DNA from: Tupaia tana
Lineage: Eukaryota > Chordata > Mammalia > Scandentia > Tupaiidae
Length of the DNA stretch: 64,000 nucleotides
Assembly (NCBI GenBank): GCA_026018925.1
Contig: JAKSZU010000006.1
Span: 127,983,592 to 128,047,591, forward strand
Direction: 5' to 3'
In this document: positions 10,252 to 20,330 of the stretch, in pieces
How positions within the stretch are numbered: position 1 is the first letter of the stretch
How the letters are laid out: the number at the start of each line of letters is the position of its first letter
Translations under genes and position numbers: made by a program
The notes under the pieces: generated by a model
The model's database searches: none
What the model saw: only the letters and a program-made list of their open reading frames with translations
Told to the model about the DNA's origin: nothing

Positions 10252-10440
10252 CTTTAAAAAATAATTTAATAGTTATTTATTTAATTTTATTTATTATTAT
10301 TAATTTTTAACTTGCTGTAGGGCACATGCATTCACCAGAAGGGTGGGAGTAAGAAAGCAAGCTGCCAGGTCCAGGACTTCAACCATGGTTAGCCATGTGG
10401 GAGTCCAGCACCTAAACTACCATGCTACCTGCTGGCTCCT
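10252..10440 (-). mobile_element. tRNA-derived SINE, intermediate type
   Basis: Short body but with ACTTGCTGTAGGGCACATGC kept between the AT tail and the TC block, i.e. the tail block that short copies lack. Confidence 0.88.
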
Positions 10441-10544
10441 TTGACTTCAGTTAGGAAATTTAGCCTTAGAGTATGATATAAGTATTAAAAATTGTCTTTT
10501 TTTTTTATGTTCTAGAACTTAAGATGCTACTACATGTTCTGAGT

Positions 10545-10810
10545 CCATTATTGTAATGCTAATAGACATATGACCCTGATTAGTTATTTATAAGAATAGA
10601 AGTGTACTTAGCTCACAGTTTGGAAGTCCAGGGTCCAACCTCTGGTGAGGCTCCAGCATGGTAGAGGGCAGGATCTTGTGCATAGTAGGAACCCCTGCAC
10701 TAATGACCTTATCACACCCAAAGGCCCTATTAGGCTTTCATTTAACACCTTTACAATACAGTCGAGTCCCAGCACATGAATTTGGGGGAGGACAATTCAA
10801 ACTGTAACAC
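10545..10810 (+). mobile_element. old interspersed repeat, family not named
   Basis: Contains TTAGCTCACAGTTTGGAAGTCC, CTGGTGAGGC, CACCCAAAGGCCCTATTAGG and ACATGAATTTGGGGGAGGACA, a pattern I know from a widespread old mammalian repeat but cannot assign. Its 3' end is the target of the next SINE. Confidence 0.55.
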
Positions 10811-11009
10811 TATCTATTTTTATTTTATTTTATTTTATTTTTATTATTGTTGTTGTTTAATTTGCTTAGGGCATGTGTGCTCACCAGAAAGAGCCAGAGA
10901 GAAAAAGAGAGAGAGAAAGTGAGAAAGCAAGCCACCAGGTCCGGGACTTGAACCTTGGGAGGCCATGTGGGAGTCCAGCGTCCTAACTACCACACCATCT
11001 GCTACCTCC
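10811..11009 (-). mobile_element. tRNA-derived SINE, intermediate type
   Basis: Keeps TTTGCTTAGGGCATGTGTGC. Target-site duplication CAAACTGTAACAC (10798-10810) / CAAACTGTAACTC (11010-11022). Confidence 0.94.
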
Positions 11010-11371
11010 CAAACTGTAACTCTTTCTATTCTTCCCCACACCAAGGAACTTGTTTTAGTTTGTTTTTAATTCGAGCTTTGTAAGTATCTATTGTATTTCT
11101 TTTACTTTTTCATTTTTAATCCCTTCTAATCTATATACCTCCTGGGATCCTAAATAAGGCGTGGCAAAGCTTATGTCTGAAAAATTCTTTATCTCTTTCT
11201 GCTTACCTTTTGCAATGGAGTCGTAAAATTGGGAGAGTCACATAGATCGTATTAAATGTTTTTAACATTTAATCCACTGCAATTAGCATTTTTTAAACAT
11301 ATAATTAGAAGACCTTAAAACTTTATTTAATGTTTTTTTCCTGTCTGTGGTCTGTTCATTTTTACCAATAG

Positions 11372-11483
11372 ACTGAGTCAGCAGGAATCCAGCGTGCACA
11401 GATTCAGAAAGAGCTTTGGAGAATTCAGGATGTCATGGAGGGCCTGAGCAAACACAAACAGCAAAGAGGCACTGCAGAAACAG
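11372..11483 (+). CDS. PLEKHA5: PLEKHA5 coding exon (window exon 2)
   Basis: Acceptor TTTACCAATAG, donor ACAG|GTACAT; 112 nt, phase 0 in and 1 out. Encodes TESAGIQRAQIQKELWRIQD and on to KHKQQRGTAET. The pattern of hydrophobic and charged residues continues the coiled coil. It joins the exon at 14214 through a split GTA codon. A SINE starts only about 30 nt after the donor without touching the splice signal. Confidence 0.95.
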
Positions 11484-11511
11484 GTACATTTGCTTTGTGT
11501 TTTGTTTTGTG

Positions 11512-11890
11512 GTATTGCCCACAGATGGCATAATGGATACGTTGCTGGACTTTCACCATAGTTGGAGTCTCAGACCTGGCAGCTTAAAACTCACATTGGA
11601 GGACCAGCAGATGGTGTAATGGTTATATCACTGGACTCCCACATGCTGGACCACAGTTTGAGTCCTGGACCTAGCAGCTTAAAACTCCCGCCATGTGCAT
11701 GTGCAGGCGTGCCCAAAATCCCAAGAGAAGACGGGAGGAGAAGGGACTGTGGTGTGGCCATCCCCCTGGGGGGAGATTTCTCACTTTCTGTCTCTGTCTA
11801 TCTGTCTCCAGCAAACACACATATTCCCTATAGGAAAAATCTCTCTCTAAAAAAACAAACAAACAAACAAAACAAAACAGAGAAAAAAAC
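11512..11890 (+). mobile_element. tRNA-derived SINE, dimer (head-head-body)
   Basis: A first head ends GGCAGCTTAAAACTCACATTGG and is followed directly by a second complete long-type SINE starting AGGACCAGCAGATGG. Ends in a (AAAC)n-like tail. Confidence 0.9.
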
Positions 11891-11892
11891 TC

Positions 11893-11967
11893 TGGGCCAG
11901 CAGGTGGCATGGGGGTTAAAGTGCTGGACTCGCACATGGCTGACCACAGTTTGAGTCCTGAACATGG

Positions 11968-12015
<48 letters not shown>

Positions 12016-12055
12016 CTCTTTGGTGAATTAAAATAATAATTTTAAAAATTAAGTA
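11893..12055 (+). mobile_element. tRNA-derived SINE, short type
   Basis: Head, TGGTGGCTTTCTCTC junction, TC run 11975-12006, TTTGGTGAATTAAAATAATAA tail. Confidence 0.88.
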
Positions 12056-12074
12056 TTTCTTAAGGGAAAAAAAA

Positions 12075-12247
12075 AACACGCCAGGCACGCGTGCATGCAT
12101 GCATGCCCAAAATTCCAAGAAAGTGGAGGAGAAGGGATTAGAGCATGGCCGTCCCCCAAGGGAGTGATTTCTCACTTCCTGTCTTTCTGTTTCTCTCCAG
12201 CAAGCACATGTGCCCTATAGCAAAAATCCCTCTAGGAAAAAAAAAAA
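12075..12247 (+). mobile_element. tRNA-derived SINE, long type, head missing
   Basis: Starts at CACGCCAGGCACGCGTGC and runs to CCCTATAGCAAAAATCC and A tail; no head. Confidence 0.85.
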
Positions 12248-12497
12248 GTATACAAGTTTATAAAGTAAAAAGCAAAAGGTCTTTCAACTACCCACACAAA
12301 ACTCATCATATGTTTATAGTATATCTTACCCCAAATGCTTGTGACCAGAAGTATTTCACATTTCCTGTTTTTGCATTTTGGAATATATGTATTGGATAAT
12401 GAGAAGTCTTGGAGACAGGATCCAAGACTAATCCCAAAATTGACTTAGTTTCATATAAACCTTTTACACATACCCTGAAGGTTATTGTATTTTATTT

Positions 12498-12722
12498 TAT
12501 TTAGTTTTAATTATAGAGTGTGTACTTTCATCAAAGAGACATAGAGAAAAGGAAAGTGAAAAATCACCCCAAATGGAGAATGAGCACACTACAGTCCCTT
12601 CTCCTCTGTTTCAGACACACATGCACCCAGTGTGGTTTTCAAGCCCCCGGGCCCAGGACTTGAACGGCACAGCCGACCATCTGGGATCCAGCACCTTAAC
12701 ATCCTTGCCACTTGCTAGCCCT
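12498..12722 (-). mobile_element. tRNA-derived SINE, old type
   Basis: TTTAATTATAGAGTGTGTAC tail, CATCTGGGATCCAGCACC head on the + strand. Confidence 0.75.
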
Positions 12723-12759
12723 ATACACTATTTTTTATATTGTAGGTTTTTGTTTATTT

Positions 12760-12938
12760 GTTTGTTTTTAAAGAATTATTTCCTTTATTTTATTTCTAAT
12801 TGTCATTATTTTTAATTTGACCAGTGTGAGACAGAGACTCAAGAAAGCAAGAAAGCAAACCACCAGGTCTGGAATTTGAACCATGGTCAGCCATGTGGGA
12901 GTTCAGTGTCTTTAACCACCAGGCCACCCGTCCGTCCC
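12760..12938 (-). mobile_element. tRNA-derived SINE, short type
   Basis: AAGAATTATTTCCTTTATT tail, TTTGACCAGTGTGAGAC. Likely target duplication TATATTGTAG / TGTATTGTAG. Confidence 0.9.
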
Positions 12939-12939
12939 T

Positions 12940-13535
12940 GTATTGTAGTATTTTGACCATGACCCATCAAATGAGATCAATATGGAATTTTCCACTGTGT
13001 CGTCATGTCATTGCTCAAAATTTTCAGATTTTGGATCATTTTCACTTTCAGATTTTTGCGTTAGGAATGTTCCGCTTTCAGATTATAATGCTGTGCCATT
13101 GTATTGGGATGTCGGAAAACTCGTGTATTTTTCTGTTTTTCTATGCAAAAATGTGTTATGACTTTTCCAATGACCAATAAGTAAGCACAGTGTTTAGTTT
13201 TAGGACTTGTTTTCCACCCCACAAGAAAATATGAGATCATGCTATACATACTTTTCCATGTTTTGTTTTTTCTCATGTATTTCCATGTTGATGGACAGAT
13301 GGGTTGCTTCCAGAGTTATTTTTATTGTCATAAACCATGCTATAATACAGGCACGGTTATACACGTAGCTAAACACACTGTTAGTACTTACTAGATTCCA
13401 AGAAATGAAAAGTAAGCATACTTTTTCCATTTTGATAGGTACAGGCAAATTACCCTACTAAAAGATTATGTCTGTTTGTGCTTAGACTGGTAATGTTTGA
13501 AAGAAAACCATTTACCTATATACTCTTGTTTAAAC
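12940..13535. other. intron, no feature seen
   Basis: Unique AT-rich sequence; no exon with coding continuity found. Confidence 0.5.
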
Positions 13536-13539
13536 TGAA

Positions 13540-13719
13540 TTTTTTTTAAAGATTTATTTATTAAATTCTATTTGTTGTTGTTATTTTTTTTTTAATTTGA
13601 CCAGACAGAGAGAAAAAAAAGGAAAGCAAGAAAGTAAGCCACCAGGTCCAGGACTTGAACCATAGTCAACCATGTGGGAATCCAGCACCTTTAACCCACC
13701 ACACCACCTGCATTCCCCT
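13540..13719 (-). mobile_element. tRNA-derived SINE, short type
   Basis: AAGATTTATTTATTAAATT tail, TTTGACCAGACAGAGAG, head end CACCACCTGCATTCCCC. Confidence 0.9.
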
Positions 13720-13763
13720 AAACTAAATATTTTAATTTGTCTTTTTTAAAATGTACTAGTTTT

Positions 13764-14042
13764 TTTTTTTTTTTTTCATCTTTATTTTTTATTTTTTGGA
13801 GAGGTTTTTGCTATAGGGCACGTGCACTCGCCAGTAAGACAGAGACAGACAGAAAGCGAGAAATGACCCCCCCCAGGGGATGGCCACGCCGCAATCCCTT
13901 CTTCTCCATTCCCTTCTCCAAATCTTGGGCACGCATGCACACGCGTCTGGCATGAGTTTAAGCTGCCGGGTCTGGGATTCAAACCACGGTTGACGACATG
14001 GGAGTCCAGCGACATAGCCCTTATGCCATCTGCTGGTCCCCG
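13764..14042 (-). mobile_element. tRNA-derived SINE, long type
   Basis: Target-site duplication ATGTACTAGTTTT (13751-13763) / ATGTACTGGTTTT (14043-14055). Confidence 0.95.
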
Positions 14043-14213
14043 ATGTACTGGTTTTAATATACTTAGCAAACATAAATGTGAGGGACTAGAAATTGAAGGT
14101 TTTGTTTCCAAAAAGTGCAGTGAAATTACTATTCTTTCTATCTGTTTAGAAAGATGTGTCTAGCATAAGTAGGTATATAGTTATGTTTTCTTTTTTCTTT
14201 TTTTTTTTTTTAG

Positions 14214-14263
14214 TAGGTATAGCAGGATCAAAGCCTTTCTCAACAGTTAAGTACAAAAATGAG
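14214..14263 (+). CDS. PLEKHA5: PLEKHA5 coding exon (window exon 3)
   Basis: A long pyrimidine tract ending TTTTTTTTAG is followed by 50 nt and donor GAG|GTAAGT. With the one base from the previous exon it reads VGIAGSKPFSTVKYKNE. The nearest alternative AG, a few bases downstream at TAGGTATAG, would break the frame, so I chose the first AG. Short exon; the residues match the linker between coiled coil and proline-rich part of PLEKHA5. Confidence 0.93.
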
Positions 14264-15036
14264 GTAAGTTTGGATGGGTTTTCTGATTATAAATTGGTTA
14301 TTTTAAATATTTAACACAAGAATTATAAGTACATAAGTCTACTCTTACAACAAAAATGGTTTTTAAATATATTGAAGAATTATTGCTTTAACACTGAAAT
14401 TTCATTGGTTCAGTTATGTGCTCCTAACATGATTTTTCTCTCCTTTCCTTGATGCAAAAAGAAATTGAATCACTGCTTTTGGTCTATTAAAACTTTAACA
14501 TTGTCATACTTTTTCTAATCTAAGTAATTTGAGTATTTTTTATTGTTTACTACATAAAACTTATAGGATGAATGATCAATCAATTGCTGTGTGTCATACA
14601 AAGCATAAATTACAACTACAAAGAGATACTGTCAACCTGTTTGAAAAAAATTGATGGTCTTGGATTTAGTATAAAAGCCAATCAAAAAGAAATGCTTCTC
14701 TGTTTCTGTCTTAAAAATTGAAAAAATAAGAGTAAGATTTTTCCTTCCGTTTTTCAAATGAAATGCAGTAATCCATTTCACATCAGTCTCAGTGTTGAGC
14801 ATCAGTGAAATCTAATTTGTGTATTACAGAAAAAAATGTAGATATAGCCATATTTAAAACAAATTAACTATCATACAAATTTTTTATTTCACTTTTCAAA
14901 AATGAGACTTTTGGCTTGGCAGTGTCCCTTTAAGTATCTTAAAGTAATTTTAAGTTAATATTACCGTAGCAAAGAATTTAGATATGCTTAACTCAATCTG
15001 CTTATCTAAATAAGGTGACTATTCTACAATCTTTAG
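14264..15036. other. intron, SINE-free
   Basis: One of the few introns in the window without a SINE; nothing else recognised. Confidence 0.6.
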
Positions 15037-15225
15037 GAAGAGGAAGTAGTCCCACCTCGTCCTCCACTTCCTCGGTCCTATGACTTTACAGAGCAGCCTC
15101 CCATAATCCCCCCTCTGCCCAGTGATAGCAGCTCCTTGCTCTGTTATAGCAGGGGCCCAGTGCATCTGCCTGAAGAAAAGAAGATTCATCAAGTTCAAGG
15201 ATATCCAAGAAATGGATCTCATTGT
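15037..15225 (+). CDS. PLEKHA5: PLEKHA5 coding exon (window exon 4)
   Basis: Acceptor CAATCTTTAG, donor TGT|GTAAGT; 189 nt, phase 0/0, 63 residues. Proline-rich stretch EEEVVPPRPPLPRSYDF and QPPIIPPLPSDSSS look like SH3 or WW ligand sites (inference). Ends VQGYPRNGSHC. Because it is a multiple of three it could be skipped without frame loss. Confidence 0.95.
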
Positions 15226-15684
15226 GTAAGTGGCTGGATTAGCCACAGAATGATCGGTCGTCCTGGAACTCTCATTTTTTAAAATTTGTTTATTTTGCAC
15301 TCAGATTTTTTTTTTTATTATAACCCCACTTTCAGCCAGTGCTTTTTTGTTGTTGTTTATACATAACTCTGTCGCTTGTGTTTTTCCTCTTTTGGTTTTA
15401 TCATTCTCATTGGTTAGTATTTTCAATTTTTTAATATTTAACAATTTCATAATAACGTCCATACTGTCATAAAGTGATTACTTTGCATGTGTCAAATGAA
15501 CCATAATTTAAATACATCACTTTAAGATGCTAGAGCCACAGTTAGATCTTTAGATAGGAAAAGTGTGGGGAAAAAAAGATCATTAAAGGAATCATGAAAA
15601 GGTTGGGATGTGGGCAGTTCATAGATGAGACATTGCCAAGGAAAGATGTTACCCCTGGAAATAAAAGGTTGGGAGTAAAAGAAG
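15226..15684. other. intron, no feature seen
   Basis: Unique sequence between exon and the dimeric SINE. Confidence 0.5.
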
Positions 15685-15700
15685 AAAATGGAATAAGTTT

Positions 15701-16016
15701 GGGACCAGTCGTTAGCGTAATGGCTATGTTGCTGGACTCCCATGTAGTCTACCGCGGTTCACGTCCCGGACCCAGCGGCTTAAAACTCACGCCGGGGGAC
15801 CAGCAGTTAGTGTAATGGCTTTGTCGCTGGACTCCCACGTAGTGGGCATGTGTGCGTGTGTGCCCAAGCTCCCGAGAGGAGAATGGAGGAGAAGGGATTG
15901 CGGCGTGACCATCCCCCCGGGGGGTGATTTCTCGCTTTCTGTCTCTCTGTCTCTGTCTGGCTGAGCGCATGCACCCTATGGCAAAAAAAAAAAAAAAAGA
16001 AAAAAAAGAAAAGAAA
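15701..16016 (+). mobile_element. tRNA-derived SINE, dimer (head-head-body)
   Basis: First head ends GGCTTAAAACTCACGCCGG and is joined to GGACCAGCAGTTAGTG of a second, shortened head plus long-type body. Target-site duplication AAAATGGAATAAGTT at 15685 and 16017. Confidence 0.95.
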
Positions 16017-16141
16017 AAAATGGAATAAGTTAGAAGAGAACAGAGCTAATTTTTAGATCAATAAAATGTTGTCTGAAAGGAATTTCAGTGCTGGGATGAA
16101 CCTTACTTATTCAGACTACCTTCTAAAGGGAAGTTTATTTA

Positions 16142-16416
16142 ATTAATATTTTATATTATTTTATTTATTAGCTATTTTGCCAAAGGGCACATGCACTCCC
16201 CAGGGAGAGACGGGATATGGGGATGTGCTGGGAAGTGAGACAGCACCCTCCATGGAAAATAGTCAAGCCGCAATCCCACCTCCTCCATTTCTCCTTTCAG
16301 GATTTTGGGCATGCAGGCACACATGCTAGCATGTTTTTCAAGCTGCCAGGTCCGTATTCAGGCACACCTTTGGCCTGGGTAATCCAGTTGATTTGCACCA
16401 CGCCACTGAGTAGCCC
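16142..16416 (-). mobile_element. tRNA-derived SINE, old type
   Basis: TTTTGCCAAAGGGCACATGC tail; GTAATCCAGTTGATTTGC head region; ends CACTGAGTAGCCC. Confidence 0.7.
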
Positions 16417-16667
16417 TCTTTATTTTTAAATTTGCCAGAGGGCACGTGTGCTTTCCAAAGAGAAACAGCTGGAGGAGAAGGATCCCCTAGTGAGTCAGGG
16501 GCCATACCTCAGTCCTCTTCTTTTTCATTTCTCCATCCTGCCGAGATTTGGGGTACACATGCACATGAACCTGGTAGTTTTTTCATCTGCTAAAGCCAGG
16601 ATTCAAATTGCACTGTTGGTCATGTGGGATCAGACTCCTTTAACCAGTGGACCACAGAGCTAGGCCA
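16417..16667 (-). mobile_element. tRNA-derived SINE, old type
   Basis: Directly adjacent second old copy: AATTTGCCAGAGGGCACGTG ... CATGTGGGATCAGACTCC ... GAGCTAGGCC. Confidence 0.7.
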
Positions 16668-16760
16668 ATACAATTATGTTTAGACCTCAGTTATACCATG
16701 ATAAAAGATGTGATTTTTGTCCCTTAGAGCAATTTTCTTAAATGTAAAACAAGTTTTACT

Positions 16761-16850
16761 GGTGGGTCAGAGGTGCCGTGATAGTTAAGGCACTGGATCT
16801 CATGTGGCCAACTGCAAGACTTGAAGTCCTGGACCCTGTGGTTCTGTTAT
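16761..16850 (+). mobile_element. tRNA-derived SINE, head fragment
   Basis: Only the head remains (GGTGGGTCAGAGGTGCC, CTTGAAGTCCTGGACCC). Confidence 0.65.
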
Positions 16851-16856
16851 TATAAG

Positions 16857-17057
16857 TTTTGTTTGTTTGCTTGCTTGGAGATTTTTTGCTATAGGGCATG
16901 TGCACTCACAATCCCTTCTCCTCTCTTCTCTTCTCAGGATTTTGGGCACTTAAGCACACACGCCCAGTGTGATTTTCAAGTGCTGGGTCCAGGACTACAG
17001 CCACAGTCAGCTATGTGGGAGTCTAGCACCTTAACCACTGTGCCACCTGCTGCCCTC
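16857..17057 (-). mobile_element. tRNA-derived SINE, long type, internal deletion
   Basis: TTTTTTGCTATAGGGCATGTGCACTC joins directly to ACAATCCCTTCTCC, so the TC block and CCCCAGGGG segment are missing. Confidence 0.85.
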
Positions 17058-17083
17058 TCTCCCTACTCCCCTGCATCTTTAAA

Positions 17084-17218
17084 AACATGCTGGGCACATG
17101 TGTGTGCATACCCAAAATCCTAAGAGAAGAAGGGATTGTGGAGTAGCCATCCCCCGAGGGGATGATTTCTCACTTTCCCTCTCTATCCCTCCAGCAAGCA
17201 AAAAATCTAAAAAAAAGA
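17084..17218 (+). mobile_element. tRNA-derived SINE, long type, head missing
   Basis: Starts ACATGCTGGGCACATG; could be the 3' half of the 16761 head split by the insertion at 16857. Confidence 0.75.
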
Positions 17219-17246
17219 AAATTTCATGTGTTAAAAACCTTTTAAG

Positions 17247-17492
17247 GGGCCAACAGACAGCATGGTGCTCGATTGCTACATGGCTACTGAGGTTCAAGTC
17301 GTAGACTCACTTCAAGCACCCATAAGTGCATGTCCAATGTCCCAGAAAAATGGAGGAGAAGGGACTGCAGTTTGACCATCCCCTCGGTGGTGGTGGTGGG
17401 TGGGGGGAGGGCGAGATGATTTCTCACTCTCCTGTTGGTCTCTCTGTCTCTCTCCACTGAACTCACATACGCTATGGCAAAAACCTTTTTTT
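17247..17492 (+). mobile_element. tRNA-derived SINE, long type (duplication unit 1)
   Basis: Diverged head with a gap before the B box; contains TAGACTCA like unit 2, and a GGTGGTGGTGG expansion in the CCCCTGGGG region. Confidence 0.85.
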
Positions 17493-17623
17493 AAAAAAAA
17501 AAACTTTTAAATTACATTTTCTACTTAGTTTTAGCATATTTATTAGTTGTGTTATATCCAAATAACTGGCTTGAGATTTTAATTTTTAGAGTTTACCTTG
17601 AGTCTTTAGAAGTAAACATTTTA

Positions 17624-17870
17624 TGGGCCAGCAGATGGTATCATGGTTGGGGCACTGGACTCCCATATGGCCAACCACAGTTCAAGTCCTAGACTCATTG
17701 GCTTGAAACTCACACCAGGCACCTCCAAAATTCTAGGAGGAGAATGGAGAAGGGATTAAGGCGTGGCCATCCCCTTGGGGGGTCATTGCTCACTTTCCCA
17801 TTCCATGTGTCTCTGTCTCTCTCCAGCAAGCGCATGTACCCTATGGCAAAAACCTTTAAAAAAAAAAAAA
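17624..17870 (+). mobile_element. tRNA-derived SINE, long type (duplication unit 2)
   Basis: GGGCCAGCAGATGGTATCATGG head, TAGACTCATTGGCTTG, CCCTATGGCAAAAACC end as in unit 1. Confidence 0.9.
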
Positions 17871-18030
17871 CTTTTAAATTACATTTTCTACTTAGTTGTA
17901 GCCTATGTGTTGTGTAACTAACTTGGGATTTTAATTTTTAGAGTTCGATTTGAATCATTAGAGGTACACATTTTAAAGGAAACTTATACCAAAAAATCTT
18001 TTTTTGGTAATTACGTATCTTCCTCTCAAG

Positions 18031-18151
18031 GGTCCAGATTATAGACTCTACAAGAGTGAACCTGAGTTAACAACAGTGGCAGAAGTTGATGAATCTAATG
18101 GAGAAGAAAAATCAGAACCTGCATCAGAGACAGAAACTTCAGTTGTTAAAG
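18031..18151 (+). CDS. PLEKHA5: PLEKHA5 coding exon (window exon 5)
   Basis: Acceptor CTTCCTCTCAAG, donor AAAG|GTCAGC; 121 nt, phase 0 in and 1 out. Encodes GPDYRLYKSEPELTTVAEVD and an acidic tail SNGEEKSEPASETETSVVK. It lies just downstream of the tandem duplication, whose second unit supplies part of its upstream intron. It can join the exon at 26116 directly or through the 21-nt candidate microexon. Confidence 0.95.
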
Positions 18152-18334
18152 GTCAGCATTTAGAATATGTTTTATTCCTCGGTTTCTTATTGTTTTTCTC
18201 TTTTTCCCAATATGTTAGCAGTAGATTTGCTTTACATGTTGATCCAGTATGTATGCATGTGTATATATGTGGGGTGGGGGGCACCATCCATCTGACATAG
18301 ACACACATCCATAATCTTCCTTATCTATCTTTGG

Positions 18335-18522
18335 GGGGGCTGGCAGGTGGCGTGGTGGTTAAGGCCATTGGACTCCCACGTGGCTGACCACGGTTCAGGT
18401 CCTGGACCTGGCAGCTTGCATTTTCTCTCTCTCTCTCTTTTTGTCCCTCTCTAGTCAAATTTAAATAAATAAATAAATAAAGCTAGATAAAATAATTTTT
18501 TAAAAAAATAAATAAATAATAA
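18335..18522 (+). mobile_element. tRNA-derived SINE, short type
   Basis: Clear head, GGCAGCTTGCATTTTC junction, CTCTAGTCAAATTTAAATAAATAAA tail. Confidence 0.93.
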
Positions 18523-18568
18523 AACCTTTGGGATCTCTTGAGGTTATTGTTCCTTTTCCTCCTGTATT

Positions 18569-18745
18569 CATTGTTGAGCATGTGCACGTGAGAGACGAGG
18601 AGAGAAAGATGAACACTCTAGAGACTCCAGTCACACACGAGCATCATCATCCAGTCCATCCGCCTACTGGATTTGGGCATGCACACATGCCCAGAGCATT
18701 TCAGCTGACTGGCTGAGGGTTCGTGCCACGGTCACCATGTGAGAT
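18569..18745 (-). mobile_element. tRNA-derived SINE, old type (probable)
   Basis: GAGCATGTGCACGTGAGAGAC, GGGCATGCACACATGCCCAG, CACGGTCACCATGTGAGAT; weak match. Confidence 0.45.
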
Positions 18746-18821
18746 GTTTCTTCTTTTGAGTAGAATAGTATTGCTGCATCAGAGCTAGCCCTGATGAGCT
18801 TTTGAATTAAGAACTTTTCAG

Positions 18822-19090
18822 GGTCTGGACTAGTGGTCTGTTGGTTAAGTGAGCCAGATCCCATATGGCCAGCCATGCTGTTCAAATTCCAGTTCTGGCA
18901 GCTTGGAAAAACACTCCAAATCCATGGCCCTATGGTTAAGAGAGCCAGATCCCACAGGACCAACCATGCTATCCAAATCCTGGCCCTAGCAGCTTGAAAC
19001 ACACACCAGGTGTATATGTATGAATGCCAGAAATCCCCCCAAGATAGAAAAGTGGAGGAGGAGGGATGGTTATGGTATGGCCACACCCCA
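18822..19090 (+). mobile_element. tRNA-derived SINE, old type, dimer, 5' part
   Basis: Two heads in a row (GTTAAGTGAGCCAGATCCC and GTTAAGAGAGCCAGATCCC) then an old-type body. It is interrupted by another SINE; its tail resumes at 19387 (CTCATGAGTGCTCAC, CCTCTGGCAATTAAAAA). Confidence 0.85.
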
Positions 19091-19105
19091 TCGCACTATG
19101 CTTTT

Positions 19106-19371
19106 TTTTTTTTCTTTTTTTTTTTTTTCTTAGAGGTTTTCGCTATAGGGTGCGTTGCGCTCGCCAGACAGAGAAACAGAAAGGGAGAAATCACCCCCCA
19201 GGGGGGATGGCCACACCGCAATCCCTTCTCCTCCATTCTCCTCTCGGGATCTTGGGCACGCACGCACATGTGCCCGGCGTGAGTTCTAAGTCACCGGGTC
19301 CAGGACGCAAACCGCGGTCGACTACGTGGGAGTCCAGCAACATAGCCATTACGCTAACTGCTGGTTCCCCT
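19106..19371 (-). mobile_element. tRNA-derived SINE, long type, nested
   Basis: Inserted inside the old-type SINE. Target-site duplication TCGCACTATGCTTT (19091-19104) / TCGCAGTATGCTTT (19372-19385). CpG-rich, so young. Confidence 0.94.
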
Positions 19372-19386
19372 TCGCAGTATGCTTTC

Positions 19387-19452
19387 TTCCTCCTTTTCTC
19401 TCTTCTCTCACTCATGAGTGCTCACACCCACCCTCTGGCAATTAAAAAACAA
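19387..19452 (+). mobile_element. tRNA-derived SINE, old type, 3' part
   Basis: Continuation of the element that starts at 18822. Confidence 0.85.
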
Positions 19453-19474
19453 AAAGGTTGTTAAAAACAAATAT

Positions 19475-19748
19475 TGAGATCAGCAAGTGGCATAGTCATT
19501 AAGGCACTGGACTCCCATGTGGTTGACCACTTTTCAAGTCCCAGAATTGTCTGCTTGAAACACACAGCGGGTGCATGTGCGTGTGTGCCCAAAATCCTGG
19601 AAGGAGAATAGAGGAGAAGGGATTGCAGCTTGGCCATTCCCCCTCTCCTGGGGGGCAGGAGTGTGGGGGGGGGGTGGATTTCTTGCTTTCTGTCTTACTC
19701 TGTCTCTCCAGCACATACCTATAGCAAAAATATCTTTTAAAAAAAAAG
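19475..19748 (+). mobile_element. tRNA-derived SINE, long type
   Basis: Head GAGATCAGCAAGTGGC, G-rich expansion near 19660-19675, A tail. Confidence 0.9.
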
Positions 19749-19816
19749 ATTATAGCCTGACCAGGCACCATTGTGGAGTGCTTTCGCTCCGTGTCCTTCT
19801 CAAAAAAATTATATTG

Positions 19817-20082
19817 GGAACCAGCAGTTAGCGTAATGGCTATGTTGCTGGACTCCCACGTAGTCGACTGCGGTTCGCGGCTTGGACTGGACCCGGTGGC
19901 TTACAACTCACGCCGGGCGCGTGTGCGTGCGTGCCCAAGATCCCGAGAGGAGAATGGAGGAGAAGGGATTGCGGCGTGACCATCCCCCCTGGGGGGGTGA
20001 TTTCTCACTTGCTGTCTCTATGTCTCTGTCTGGAGAGCGCACGCGCCCTATAGCAAAAACCTCTCCAAAAAAAAAAAAAAAA
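19817..20082 (+). mobile_element. tRNA-derived SINE, long type, young
   Basis: GGGAACCAGCAGTTAGCG, CGCCGGGCGCGTGTGCGTGC and GAGAGCGCACGCGCCC retain CpGs; 10-nt insertion around the B box. Confidence 0.93.
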
Positions 20083-20330
20083 CTATGAAGAAAAGCAAGA
20101 GGAAGATTAATATGTAATTTACTAGTTATTACCTCTGAGTAGAGATGTAGGATTAAGGAGAGTCCAAGAAAGGCTACTAACAGTAATGCTATTTCTTAGA
20201 CTGAGTGATTAATAAGCGGATGAATCATTGTTTTTTCTACTCATGTATTATATGTTTGCTATTTTATACCTGCTCTTTTTAAAGTAAAAAAATAGTACAG
20301 AAAGAACTAAATCTTTTTCTTTTTATCCAG

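Larger units (their letters stand above)
17247..17979 (+). repeat. tandem duplication of SINE plus intron flank
   Basis: Unit 1 (17247-17623) and unit 2 (17624-17979) each contain a long-type SINE followed by the same unique flank: CTTTTAAATTACATTTTC, TACTTAGTT, TTTTAATTTTTAGAGTT. The flank is neither SINE nor tail, so this is a segmental tandem duplication, ending about 50 nt before an exon. Confidence 0.88.
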
